Below are positions 18,901 to 28,115 of a stretch of DNA of 64,000 nucleotides, in pieces. Source of the stretch: Echinicola pacifica DSM 19836 (GTDB lineage: Bacteria; Bacteroidota; Bacteroidia; Cytophagales; Cyclobacteriaceae); contig NZ_KB890750.1 of the NCBI RefSeq assembly GCF_000373245.1, positions 165,255 through 229,254 on the forward strand, written 5' to 3'. The translations under genes were made by a program, and so were the position numbers. Under the pieces are notes generated by a model. That model had not been told where the DNA came from, did not search any database, and saw only the letters and a program-made list of their open reading frames with translations. Every line of letters starts with the position of its first letter. Position 1 is the first letter of the stretch.

Positions 18901-20316
18901 CTATTCATTTGGGTTAAATAGTGGATTGACCCTATCGGGGACTGGGGCTTCCACGGTGCTGGTCCAGGCCTTGAGCTCAGCAAGTAATTTCTTAGTAATT
19001 TCCGGTTGCTCCATCGATAGGTCCCTGGACTCCCCCATATCATTCAATACATCAAATAATTTGACTGACTGATCTTCATAGTAATAAATCAACTTATAGT
19101 TTCCTCTCCGGATGACCGTCGCGGGAACTCCACGCCAGTACATATGGTCCGTTCCCAATACCGGGAATGTTCCTGGATACACCCCATGATCGAGATCTGC
19201 ATACAGTGGAAAATGCCAGAATATGGCGCGTTCAGGAAGCGCATTCCCCTGCATTAAAGGAAGAATGGATAGGCCATCCACAGGATGAGCACTTTGATCT
19301 AAGGAGGTGCCGGCGATCTCGGCAAAGGTGGGTAGGTAATCCACAAAGGTGATGGGGGTATCACAGCTGGAGCCTGGACTGATATGTCCTGGCCACACCA
19401 TGCTGGTAGGAATTCGGATTCCACCCTCAAATAATGTCCCTTTATATCCATACAAAGGGAGATTGCTGGTGGCGTCAGGAAAGCCTCCATTGTCTGAGGC
19501 GAAGATGAATAGGGTATTATCCTCAAGGCCAAGCTTACGCAGCTCCTCTCTCAATCGGCCGACGGAGGTATCAGTAGCTTCCACCATGGCGGCATAAATA
19601 GGGTTAAAATCTCCTCCGGTAGTACGTTTTTTCTCCTTGTATTTTTCGATAAGTGCAGAATCTGCCACCAAAGGTTTGTGAACCTCATGATGTGCCAAAT
19701 ACAAAAAAAATGGTTGTTCTGTATGTTCCCGGATAAAGGCAATTCCAGCATCTGTAAGTTTCTTCGCAGAAGCTTTATCATTCCACCCTTTATGAATATC
19801 CATGCTATAATCAAAGCCCTGCTCATCCTCCCCAACATGCCACTTACCTATCCTTGCGGTGGTATATCCTGCTGGTTTTAGCACCTTTGCTAGGGAATTG
19901 ACTCCAGGATCCAATTCTCCTATGGCCTGGAACCAGTCATAAGTATCATTTTTGACCTCCCTATTTGGAACCGCTAGCTTCATATATTCTACTTTTCCAC
20001 GGGCTCGATTGCCGGGGTGATAGATATGATGCCTTGGGGAATACATTCCGGAAATCAAGCAAGCCCTGGAGGGCGAGCATACCGAAGCTCCGGAATAGGC
20101 CTGATCAAAGCGCATCCCATCGACTGTCAGCGCGTCAATATTAGGCGTTTCAAAATATTGCTGACCATTATACCCTACGTCTGCCCAGGCCATATCATCT
20201 GCTAATACGAAGACTATATTGGGTAAAGATTGAGCTGATTGTTGCCCAAAAGATTGGCTAAGCGTCAATATCATTCCGCAGAATAAAACTAACAGAATTG
20301 ATTTACTGAGGTTCAT
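18901..20316 (-). CDS. Secreted sulfatase (family S1, CSPSR active site)
   Basis: A 471-residue sulfatase with a signal peptide ending near SFGQQ (residue 26). Metal-site LADDMAWAD is near residue 38 and the formylglycine motif CSPSR starts at Cys80. GKWHVGED and FASDNGG complete the site, and HHEVHKP resembles the substrate-site His region of arylsulfatases. It belongs to a different S1 branch from the tandem sulfatases at the left edge. It is separated by 264 bases from each neighbour, so it may have its own promoter. I see no strong hairpin in either gap. Confidence 0.92.
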   Translation of the reverse strand: MNLSKSILLVLFCGMILTLSQSFGQQSAQSLPNIVFVLADDMAWADVGYNGQQYFETPNIDALTVDGMRFDQAYSGASVCSPSRACLISGMYSPRHHIYHPGNRARGKVEYMKLAVPNREVKNDTYDWFQAIGELDPGVNSLAKVLKPAGYTTARIGKWHVGEDEQGFDYSMDIHKGWNDKASAKKLTDAGIAFIREHTEQPFFLYLAHHEVHKPLVADSALIEKYKEKKRTTGGDFNPIYAAMVEATDTSVGRLREELRKLGLEDNTLFIFASDNGGFPDATSNLPLYGYKGTLFEGGIRIPTSMVWPGHISPGSSCDTPITFVDYLPTFAEIAGTSLDQSAHPVDGLSILPLMQGNALPERAIFWHFPLYADLDHGVYPGTFPVLGTDHMYWRGVPATVIRRGNYKLIYYYEDQSVKLFDVLNDMGESRDLSMEQPEITKKLLAELKAWTSTVEAPVPDRVNPLFNPNE

Positions 20317-20581
20317 GGCTTCACGTTATTTATTAGTAAACTAGGCCTTGACGGCCAAAATTGAGAATCGAAATACCTACAACTTTCCTTCACAGCCCAT
20401 CGATTTCCATCTAGCTTTGATAGGTCATTGATGCACTTTTTGCTAACTGTTATTTCCCATATTTTGCTACGATCATTTAGGAAGAAGATTGATGCTCTCT
20501 CTAATAATTCATGCATTTGGCACTCCTAAAACTAGCCTAAATAGCTAGAAATCGGACGGCTTCGCTCTGAACCACTGGATT

Positions 20582-22540
20582 TTACTCCACTGGCTTTATC
20601 CACATACAATGTCCCCCTCCTGGGGCCATAACCGCTTTGATGAGATCTCCTTTTTTTGCATTCTGGGTTCTGATCTGGTAGGCTTCAGGATTAGTTTTCC
20701 CATGAGTTTCTGCTGTATCTTCATATAAGGTCACCTCGTATTGCTTACCTTCTTCCAAAAAGTCAAGCGAAATATCCAAAGTACCGCCTTTTTGACTATA
20801 CACACTACCTACAAACCACTCTTCTCCATGCCGTCTGGCGGTGCTGATATACTCACTGATATTGGAATGGAGGACATGACTTTCATCCCATTTTCCAACG
20901 GGGAGCTTTTGGATAAATTCAAAGAGATCGGCTTTGGCGGCATAGGCCTCTGGAGCATCAGGAATACATACCAAACCACTGAAAATCACCACCGTCCTTG
21001 CTGCTTCCGATACCACAGTGGAGACATAAGAATTGGTTTCTTTCGGGCCTTTTTGACGTAAACCGCTATTGATTCCTGTCAGGTCAAAATTACCATTATT
21101 CATATCCAGTGGTCCGGTGATGGCATTTATCAATGCCATTTTGATAAATGATTCGGGGGTAAAGGCCCTTCTGGAGTCTTGCTGAGCATGACAATATTCC
21201 CGAGTGATCGCATTGGGGAAGGTCCTGCTGATGCCTGTGAAAGGCACGGGACCATCATGAAAATCTATTAATAAATGGCTTTCTGCACTTTTTTGAATGG
21301 CCGATTTTGTAAACTCCACATCGTTGCCCATGAATCCATACTTGATCCCTTTCATCCCCAATGAATTATAGTAATGAAATAGCTTCTCATCACCATATTC
21401 ACCATGCTTCCGATCATAATACAAAATTAATTCTACACCCTTCTGAGCAGCATAATCAATGACCTTCTGTAAATCCAATTTTTCTGACAATTCAAAATGC
21501 CCCTCAGTCGCATGCTTATACCAGGAATCATCGATGAGGAAGTACCTGATATCTTTTTCTGCGGCAAAATCAATAAATCTAAAATAACTCTCTGTATTGA
21601 TGCCATATACGAAACCATCAGGCGCCGTATAGCCATGTACTCGCCAATCCCATAAGGTCTTCCCCGGTTTTATCCAATCAGTATTCTCCAATTGGCTAGG
21701 CGTCGCAAGATTGACAGGAATGGTATTTACCACCAGGTCTCCAGCGGATTTACCTAGAAGAATTACCCTCCAAGGACTCTTCCACTCCTCCTTTGTCATA
21801 CTTACCTTATTGTCCGAGCTTACAATATCTGTCTGATCGGTCCCGCCAAGGAGCATAGAGCCAATTCCAGTGGATGCAAATAAATCAGACTCTAGTAAGG
21901 ACAGATAGGATTTGTCCTTCAATTCGACGAGAAGAGGAACGCTTATTTTTGGTTTTTTGCCGTTTCCCTGTTTTAAGACCTCCTGCAAACCATTATAATT
22001 TACTGGTCCCACTGGCTCCGTTTCTCCCTTCGGGAAATAATAATTGCTGCCGTCAGGTAGCTTATAGGTCAATTTGAAATTCCCTTCTTTTGGCTTTTCA
22101 CCTTCATTCAGGACTATTCGGAAACCCAGGCCTTCATCGTAAACCCGTGCTAGTAATTTGCCTGCCACCCCATCAAAATCGATATCCAACTGCAATTCCC
22201 TAAAATGATCCCGAATGCTGCTATGCTGTCCCCAAACGGGTTTCCAGGTACTGTCACTCTCCGTTTCCTTAGCTCCTAAAATGGTCACTTTTCCATTCTC
22301 AAAAATCTCCAAAGTAGAATGTCCAAGCTTTTCCTGGCCATCCTGCTTTACACTATAGCTCAGCTTATGGTCTATCAGATTGATATCTAGGATGATACTT
22401 GCATCCGGGGAACTGATTTGGAAATTATCCATAGGTTCTTTGCAGGAAGAAAGGCTACCTAGGAAGGCTATGATTAGTAAGAGTCTTAGAGACATTTTAG
22501 GTCGAATTTTAGTGTTTATCATTACTTTATTCATTATCAT
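20582..22540 (-). CDS. GH97-family glycosidase-like lipoprotein with altered catalytic motif
   Basis: A 652-residue GH97-like protein. Alternative starts exist at 22534 and 22495; the lipobox LSSC sits near residue 33 of the long form. GH97 marks are the N-terminal beta-supersandwich (DEGLGFRIVLNEGE, YYFPKGETEPVGP), then the barrel from WRVHGY with IRYFLIDDSWYK, ISRTFPNAITRE and AITGPLDMNNGNFDL. At the position of the retaining-enzyme nucleophile it has GIKYGFMGN (residues 398-406), with Gly as in inverting SusB-type enzymes. At the SusB base-Glu position it has FHDG, an Asp. Activity, if any, is therefore uncertain. It overlaps the upstream sulfatase by 14 bases. The sugar may be an alpha-glucoside or alpha-galactoside in family terms. 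Confidence 0.85.
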   Translation of the reverse strand: MIMNKVMINTKIRPKMSLRLLLIIAFLGSLSSCKEPMDNFQISSPDASIILDINLIDHKLSYSVKQDGQEKLGHSTLEIFENGKVTILGAKETESDSTWKPVWGQHSSIRDHFRELQLDIDFDGVAGKLLARVYDEGLGFRIVLNEGEKPKEGNFKLTYKLPDGSNYYFPKGETEPVGPVNYNGLQEVLKQGNGKKPKISVPLLVELKDKSYLSLLESDLFASTGIGSMLLGGTDQTDIVSSDNKVSMTKEEWKSPWRVILLGKSAGDLVVNTIPVNLATPSQLENTDWIKPGKTLWDWRVHGYTAPDGFVYGINTESYFRFIDFAAEKDIRYFLIDDSWYKHATEGHFELSEKLDLQKVIDYAAQKGVELILYYDRKHGEYGDEKLFHYYNSLGMKGIKYGFMGNDVEFTKSAIQKSAESHLLIDFHDGPVPFTGISRTFPNAITREYCHAQQDSRRAFTPESFIKMALINAITGPLDMNNGNFDLTGINSGLRQKGPKETNSYVSTVVSEAARTVVIFSGLVCIPDAPEAYAAKADLFEFIQKLPVGKWDESHVLHSNISEYISTARRHGEEWFVGSVYSQKGGTLDISLDFLEEGKQYEVTLYEDTAETHGKTNPEAYQIRTQNAKKGDLIKAVMAPGGGHCMWIKPVE

Positions 22541-23930
22541 TCTTCAAAGGCATCTCCGCATCTATTTCCTCTTGCCAGGCCTCCAGCTTAGCCAGTAGCG
22601 CTAGCTTTTTATCTGGAAAGCTATCGGAAAGGTTATTTACTTCTCCCAGGTCATCTTTCAAATTATATAGAAAGACCTCCTCCGTCTCAAAACTTGTGAT
22701 CAATTTCCAGTCGCCTTCTCGAATCGCTGCTCCCATGGAAAGTCCTTCTTTACGATGATGTGGAAAATGCCAATAAATCGGACGCTCAGGAAAATCAGCC
22801 TTGCCATAAACTAATGGTAATAGACTCTTCCCCTCCACTTCCGGGTACAGGGAAGGATTGCCACCAGCCAATTCCAAGAAAGTAGGAAAAAAATCAACGG
22901 TAGTAACCGGTGTTGCGGACTGGCTGCCTGCCTTTATTTTACCATGAAAGCTAACAATCATAGGAACCCTTATCCCTCCTTCATTCAGCGTGCCTTTTAT
23001 ACCTTTGAGCGGCGCATTGCCCCAAAGTCCTCCATTGTCAGAATAAAAAACCACTAGGGTATTCTCCAATAGGTTTAGCGCTTCTAATTTATCCATCACC
23101 TTGCCCACATTCTGGTCCAGCTTCTCTATCATCGCAAAGTATTTATTCCCCTCATATTTCTCTACTATCTCCTCCGGCGCATCCAAGGGAGTATGTACGG
23201 TATAAGTAGCGAGATTTAGGAAAAACGGTTGATTTTGATTCTGTTCTATAAACTGTACCGCTTCATCTCCGAGGCGATCGGTTAGGTATTCCCCTTCTTT
23301 CCGATCCTGGATCGTACCATTAAAGTAAGGATCAAAATAGCTTTTAGGCTGACCATAAGCATTTCCTCCGATATTGATGTCAAAACCTTGATTATCTGGA
23401 TGGTAAGCGGTATTTATAGTGCCATCTTCTGTATAGATAGAGCCCGCACCACCAAGATGCCATTTGCCAATATAGCCAGTAGAATACCCCTGTTCTTTTA
23501 AGGCCTCGGCTATGGTGAACTCATCCATTGGTAAATGATCCCTAAAATAGGCCTCCTTTAGTGAGTGACCCTCGCTGAGCTTTTCTAAATACTTTTCCAT
23601 CCCCATTCCCGGGATATGGCAGGTCAACTTCAAGGTGGCGGGGTACTTGCCAGTCATCAGGCTGGCTCGAGTGGGTGAGCAAACGGGTGCGGCAGCATAA
23701 GCATCGGTAAATACCATTCCGCTCTGTGCCAATTTATCAATATTCGGCGTGTTGATGCCCTGTTTATTATGCATATAGGCCACATCAGAATAGCCAAGAT
23801 CGTCCACCATGATGAGGACAATATTGTTTTTTTCAGGGGCCAGATCCTTATCTTGCTTTATGGCAGAAGTGCTGCAAGCAGCCATACCTATCAGACTGAT
23901 AGCTAAGATCCATGGGTGTATCGTATTCAT
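22527..23930 (-). CDS. Sulfatase lipoprotein (family S1, CSPTR active site)
   Basis: A 467-residue S1 sulfatase. The N-terminus carries a lipobox MAAC near residue 19, so it is probably membrane-anchored. MVDDLGYSD near residue 42, CSPTR starting at Cys84, GKWHLGG and FYSDNGGLWG form the complete sulfatase site. The region NQGFDINIGGNAYGQPKSYFDPY is reminiscent of Bacteroidota arylsulfatase A/6-O-sulfatase-like enzymes, but I cannot name the subfamily. The 3' end overlaps the GH97-like gene by 14 bases and the mutarotase-like gene ends 14 bases upstream. Translational coupling within this operon is likely. Confidence 0.93.
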   Translation of the reverse strand: MNTIHPWILAISLIGMAACSTSAIKQDKDLAPEKNNIVLIMVDDLGYSDVAYMHNKQGINTPNIDKLAQSGMVFTDAYAAAPVCSPTRASLMTGKYPATLKLTCHIPGMGMEKYLEKLSEGHSLKEAYFRDHLPMDEFTIAEALKEQGYSTGYIGKWHLGGAGSIYTEDGTINTAYHPDNQGFDINIGGNAYGQPKSYFDPYFNGTIQDRKEGEYLTDRLGDEAVQFIEQNQNQPFFLNLATYTVHTPLDAPEEIVEKYEGNKYFAMIEKLDQNVGKVMDKLEALNLLENTLVVFYSDNGGLWGNAPLKGIKGTLNEGGIRVPMIVSFHGKIKAGSQSATPVTTVDFFPTFLELAGGNPSLYPEVEGKSLLPLVYGKADFPERPIYWHFPHHRKEGLSMGAAIREGDWKLITSFETEEVFLYNLKDDLGEVNNLSDSFPDKKLALLAKLEAWQEEIDAEMPLKNDNE

Positions 23931-23944
23931 TTCTAAGCTTAATT

Positions 23945-25168
23945 TTAATCTTCTTCAAAAACAGATACCATCTCTGTCAGAGATACCTGAAATAGGTTAT
24001 TGACCACTTCGTTCAAGTATTTTTCCTCCCCAGTGATATGAATGATACGTTGGGAATGCTTTATGCTCTCTCCAGGTTGAAGAAGGGCGGCGGGTGAGGA
24101 ACTTTCGATTTCATAAAAAGGTCCCAGAATGGAGCCATCCGCCACCGGACCATCATTATAGGAGTTCAAAGCGTCTCCTTTTAAAGGATCCTCTTGTTCT
24201 CCCCATTTAGAATTGACATAGGGTGTGGGATCCTTCGGTTTGGAATACCATAGGATGGTTAAGGTTTTTGATGTCGGATCATAACTTCCACTGTAGGGGG
24301 TGGACCGCTCCGGAGAAAGACCTATTTTGCTGCGATGTTTTCCATCTACTTTAAAATAAACCATATTCCCTTTTATGATTAATCGTTCTTCGGGTACCTT
24401 CCCGAAATAATTGTCCTCTACAATTTTCCCTAGCTCCTCTTCACTGCCTTCCTGAAAGGGCAAAAATACCAGCCCTTCTTCAGAAGGATTAAACATGGAT
24501 AGCAGCCAGATGGATAGAAATCCGGAATTTTCATCCCAGCTATCATCACCCTTATTGCTCAGAATATTTTCTGATTCATAGGCCACCCAGTCGAGTGATC
24601 GGTGCAAGGAAGTACTGAGCGTTGCTTCAGTTTCCTTAAGGTCTAATAAAGTGATGGTCCGGTCGATGGATAATTTTAATGGATGACCCGAAGCATTGGA
24701 GATTTGCATTGATTTCTGAAACTGAACGCTGCGATCACTTTTCTGGACAAGCTCAAAGGGGCTAGTATCCAGCTCCTTAGGCACTCGCCAGTTGCCGAAA
24801 TTTTGCTCCTCATCCTGGTCAAAATAGATGGAAAATGGCCCTCCTTCTGGTCCCAACCAAATCCGTTCCTCGCCGCCAAATGGGTTAAATTGGTCATTGA
24901 TTTTTCCTGAGCTGATATAGTCATGATTGATCCAGCCAAAGCTTTGCCCCTGCATGCCACGAGAAGTACTGGTCATGATTCTGCCTTGATAGCCCGGGGA
25001 AATGAGAACCGCAGCACCATTATCATTTGCCTTCAGCTGAATCATTTCTATGCTTTCCTTCTCAAAGAATTCTACGTCATAGCCATAGGTCCCTTTTGAA
25101 GCGGGCTTCTGAGCGGTGCAGGATCCCATTATTAGTAGTGTTATTGTAATTGCAAGTTTCGATTTCAT
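23945..25168 (-). CDS. Mutarotase-like lipoprotein (resembles DUF6786)
   Basis: A roughly 407-residue lipoprotein. ATG at 25168 is chosen over an in-frame TTG nine bases earlier; the lipobox is MGSC. The body looks like a galactose-mutarotase-type beta-supersandwich: VLISPGYQGRIMTSTSRG near residue 55, then FGGEERIWLGPEGGPFSIYFD, typical of sugar-binding aldose-epimerase folds. I believe it corresponds to the Bacteroidota family DUF6786, from memory and unchecked. There is no catalytic assignment. Being between two sulfatases in a tight operon, it may bind or epimerise a released sugar, or be an uncharacterised carbohydrate-active protein. Confidence 0.65.
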   Translation of the reverse strand: MKSKLAITITLLIMGSCTAQKPASKGTYGYDVEFFEKESIEMIQLKANDNGAAVLISPGYQGRIMTSTSRGMQGQSFGWINHDYISSGKINDQFNPFGGEERIWLGPEGGPFSIYFDQDEEQNFGNWRVPKELDTSPFELVQKSDRSVQFQKSMQISNASGHPLKLSIDRTITLLDLKETEATLSTSLHRSLDWVAYESENILSNKGDDSWDENSGFLSIWLLSMFNPSEEGLVFLPFQEGSEEELGKIVEDNYFGKVPEERLIIKGNMVYFKVDGKHRSKIGLSPERSTPYSGSYDPTSKTLTILWYSKPKDPTPYVNSKWGEQEDPLKGDALNSYNDGPVADGSILGPFYEIESSSPAALLQPGESIKHSQRIIHITGEEKYLNEVVNNLFQVSLTEMVSVFEED

Positions 25169-25201
25169 AACTGACAAGGGCTTTTATTGCCTAAAAATGA
25201 C

Positions 25202-26770
25202 TTAATTAATTATCGTTTTTATCTGCTTCCAGTTGTCCATGCCTTCATTTGTTTGAATGGCCCCGGAGGTACTTCTTCCATCCAAAATGATTTTTTTGAG
25301 CGCGGCTTTCATTGCTGCGGCTTTCTCAGGATAGCTCGCAATCAAATTATTCGTTTCACCTATATCTTCCTTCAGATTGTACAATTGCAGGTCTGGCAGG
25401 TCTAGGTTGTCATTTTTAATGTCCTGTGGTCTTGGGTAGCTCCATCCCCCCGAATCAGGGCATATACTCAATTTCCAATCTCCCTGTCGGATAGCAAAGG
25501 ACCCATTAATGGAGTGGTGGACGGTATATTCCCGGATTTCTTCATCCTTCTCTCCGCTGATCAGCGGCAACATGCTAAAACTGTCTTCTGCTTCAGTGTC
25601 CTTTATTTGGTATCCCGTGATAGCTGCGCAGGTAGCAAAAAAATCAGTCGTACAGATGACCTTGTCGGAGATGGAATTTTTCTTTGCGCCAGCAGGCCAT
25701 TCTACAATAAATGGCACACGGTGGCCGCCCTCGAATATATCTGCTTTGGTGCCTCGGAAGGTATAGCTTGGATCATGGTCCACCTTGGCCAATTCCTCAA
25801 AATCAGCCTTTGGAGAGCAGCCATTGTCACTGGTGAACACCAGTAGCGTGTTTTCATCTATACCCTGACGCTTTAGCGTTTCTCTGATCTGCCTTACCAC
25901 ATCATCTACCTGCATCACAAAGTCTCCATACATATTGGTATTACTTTTACCCAAAAATTCGGTGGTTGGTAAGATGGGGGTATGTGGTGCCGGTAGCGGG
26001 AAATACAAAAAGAACGGGGCTTCTTGTCGGGCATTTTGATCGATAAAATCGATCGCCTTGTCGGTCAGGTCTTGAAGCACATTGGCATGAACAAAATCGT
26101 CCGAGGTAGGTCCACGTCTCCATATCCCCTTTTCATCCACCGAAATCGTGGATTTAGTAGGGACCATGGTGGGCATATCATTTTCCACATAGACATAAGG
26201 CGCCATATCTAAAGAACCACAGAAGCCAAAAGAATAATCAAAGCCATGTGTGGATGGACCGTTTTGAATGGGTGCAGCATAGTTTACCTGGGGAATAGCG
26301 CCGAGATTGTCCTTATTGGCCTTAGGATCTTCTTTCTGGATGGCCCAGTCCCAGCCAAGATGCCATTTTCCCACAAATGCCGTTTTGTAGCCTTGCTCCC
26401 TCAGCATATCAGCCACCGTTACCCTTTCCTGATCGATAAGGGAAGTAGAATAGCCACTTAGCACTGAGCTCTTCAGCCTGGATCTCCAATTATACCTTCC
26501 CGTAAGGATACCGTATCTGGTCGGCGTACACACTGCTGAGGAAGTATGAGCATCGGTGAATTTCACCCCATTTTCGGCCATATCATCCAGATTTGGGCTT
26601 GGGATTTTTCCATTTTCATTGAATGTTCTTAGATCTCCGTATCCCAAATCATCTGCCAGGATATAGATAATATTAGGTGAGCTAGCGGTTTTATCTTGCT
26701 GGGCTTTTACGGCCAATGGCTGTAAGGCCATGAGTAAAAAGACGATGGGAATTACTAATCGATGGTTCAT
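25202..26770 (-). CDS. Secreted sulfatase (family S1, CTPTR active site)
   Basis: A 522-residue sulfatase with a signal peptide ending near VKAQQ (residue 25). LADDLGYGD near residue 39, CTPTR starting at Cys81, GKWHLGW and FTSDNGCS give the metal and formylglycine site. The segment RYNWRSRLKSSVLSGYS directly after the active site is typical of a large S1 branch found in marine glycan loci. It lies 33 bases upstream of the mutarotase-like gene, heading a tight group of four (26770 to 20582). A 286-base gap with a CACATTAACCC leader precedes it, so a promoter may lie there. Confidence 0.93.
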   Translation of the reverse strand: MNHRLVIPIVFLLMALQPLAVKAQQDKTASSPNIIYILADDLGYGDLRTFNENGKIPSPNLDDMAENGVKFTDAHTSSAVCTPTRYGILTGRYNWRSRLKSSVLSGYSTSLIDQERVTVADMLREQGYKTAFVGKWHLGWDWAIQKEDPKANKDNLGAIPQVNYAAPIQNGPSTHGFDYSFGFCGSLDMAPYVYVENDMPTMVPTKSTISVDEKGIWRRGPTSDDFVHANVLQDLTDKAIDFIDQNARQEAPFFLYFPLPAPHTPILPTTEFLGKSNTNMYGDFVMQVDDVVRQIRETLKRQGIDENTLLVFTSDNGCSPKADFEELAKVDHDPSYTFRGTKADIFEGGHRVPFIVEWPAGAKKNSISDKVICTTDFFATCAAITGYQIKDTEAEDSFSMLPLISGEKDEEIREYTVHHSINGSFAIRQGDWKLSICPDSGGWSYPRPQDIKNDNLDLPDLQLYNLKEDIGETNNLIASYPEKAAAMKAALKKIILDGRSTSGAIQTNEGMDNWKQIKTIIN

Positions 26771-26779
26771 TTATCTTTT

Positions 26780-26790
26780 GGGTTAATGTG
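26780..26790 (-). promoter_or_regulatory. Leader motif CACATTAACCC, copy 4
   Basis: The minus strand reads CACATTAACCC, 9 bases upstream of the sulfatase start at 26770. It is identical over 11 bases to the copies before the GH141-like gene and the first susC. Confidence 0.45.
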
Positions 26791-27056
26791 GTTTCCTTTT
26801 AGGTAGCCATTAGTTAATTACTAATCATTGATAGTTACCAAGGTAAAGCGCTAAAATCAGCACCCTATTCGGTAATTTTTAAGTGGTACGCAGGGATAAA
26901 TCGATATATTATTTTGCTGACGCAAAGGTGATTTATCCATAATTTGACAATTTTCAGTAGCTATCCAATAGCTGCTTATAATCAATTAATCTATCATTTG
27001 GCACAGTTCAGGCCTTATATTATCGTTTTGGAAGGTGAAAATGCTTTCTACCTTGG

Positions 27057-28115
27057 CTACTCCTTATTAATTTCATATCGAAGCAGGTAAGCTTCCTTCT
27101 GTCCCTGGATCATGCTTATGCCCCATCCGGGAATTTTGGTGGCCACATTGCCGTCTTCCAGATGGGGACGATAGAGACCAGGTGCTTTAGGAAGGTTCTG
27201 AAGATTGGTATATAGGTTTGAGAAATGCAGTCCATCGGGAGCAAGATTTATGGACTCACTTATGGAGGCTAAGGAGGCCACACCACCTTCTTCCTGCCAT
27301 ATCAAGACCTCGTGACTTTTATCCAGAATGGGCTCCGCATGTTTAGTGAATGGCCCCGTCGGATGCTCCGCCATCGCAACTCCCATTTTGGTCCGCTGAG
27401 GTCCTTCCTTGCCATCAGCAAATGAGCGTCCTTTATAGTACAGCCAGATTTTATCTTCCTTGACCAGCATACTTGCATCGTCTATGCGGTAACTATCAAA
27501 ATCTTCCGCCACACTGCTTATTTCCAGGATAGGAGACTTACTGATGCGCTTAAAGGGTCCCGCCGGACTATCTGCCACCGCTAGGCCCAATGCAGTGATA
27601 TCATTCACCGAATTATTCTCAAATTCATTATTTGAATTCCCCGGTGTAGGCATTACCCCGGTATAATACATATAATATTTGCCCTCATAAGCGAGGATAT
27701 TAGGAGTGAAAACTGAATGACTATCAAAAGTCCCCTTTTCCCCAAGGCCAAGGGCCATGCCTTGCTCTTTCCAGGTATGGCCTTCATCCTCGGAAGTGGC
27801 ATACCAGATCGTCCCCCAATAGCCTGAGCGAATAGGTGCGTCCATACGGGTGTACCAGACATAATAGGTGTCGCCCACCTTGATCACATCGCTGGGATCT
27901 CTCCGATTGTACAGCGGATCTTTCCCAATTCCATTGACCTCCTGATAGGAGAAGGTCACAGTATTGTCCTCGACGGCCTGCTCCTCTACCGGATCTGCTG
28001 CTTTTTGAGTATTTCCGGAGCTACAACTTGCAAGCATAATCACAGTCAGGCCAATGATTGCTTTTATATAGCTTCGTGGGTGAATTTTTAATAGGTTATT
28101 TTGATGCATTTTCAT
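27057..28115 (-). CDS. Five-bladed beta-propeller glycosidase-like lipoprotein (GH117/GH43-like)
   Basis: A 352-residue lipoprotein with lipobox LASC near residue 31. The repeated blade motifs are those of clan GH43/GH117 propellers: RRDPSDVIKVGDTYYVWYT, TIWYATSEDEGHTWKEQG, FDSHSVFTPNILAYEGKYYMYYTG, YRIDDASMLVKEDKIWLYYKG and a final RPHLEDGNVATKIPGWG. The arrangement is closest to GH117, whose members are exo-acting alpha-anhydrogalactosidases. GH117-like genes also occur in fucoidan-degrading loci. A GH43-type enzyme is the alternative. It sits between the second susD and the sulfatase group and is transcribed with them in direction. Confidence 0.75.
   Translation of the reverse strand: MKMHQNNLLKIHPRSYIKAIIGLTVIMLASCSSGNTQKAADPVEEQAVEDNTVTFSYQEVNGIGKDPLYNRRDPSDVIKVGDTYYVWYTRMDAPIRSGYWGTIWYATSEDEGHTWKEQGMALGLGEKGTFDSHSVFTPNILAYEGKYYMYYTGVMPTPGNSNNEFENNSVNDITALGLAVADSPAGPFKRISKSPILEISSVAEDFDSYRIDDASMLVKEDKIWLYYKGRSFADGKEGPQRTKMGVAMAEHPTGPFTKHAEPILDKSHEVLIWQEEGGVASLASISESINLAPDGLHFSNLYTNLQNLPKAPGLYRPHLEDGNVATKIPGWGISMIQGQKEAYLLRYEINKE

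Noticed and set aside
20317-20516. 67-codon minus-strand frame between two enzymes
   Set aside because: No family resemblance, no export signal and composition like intergenic DNA.
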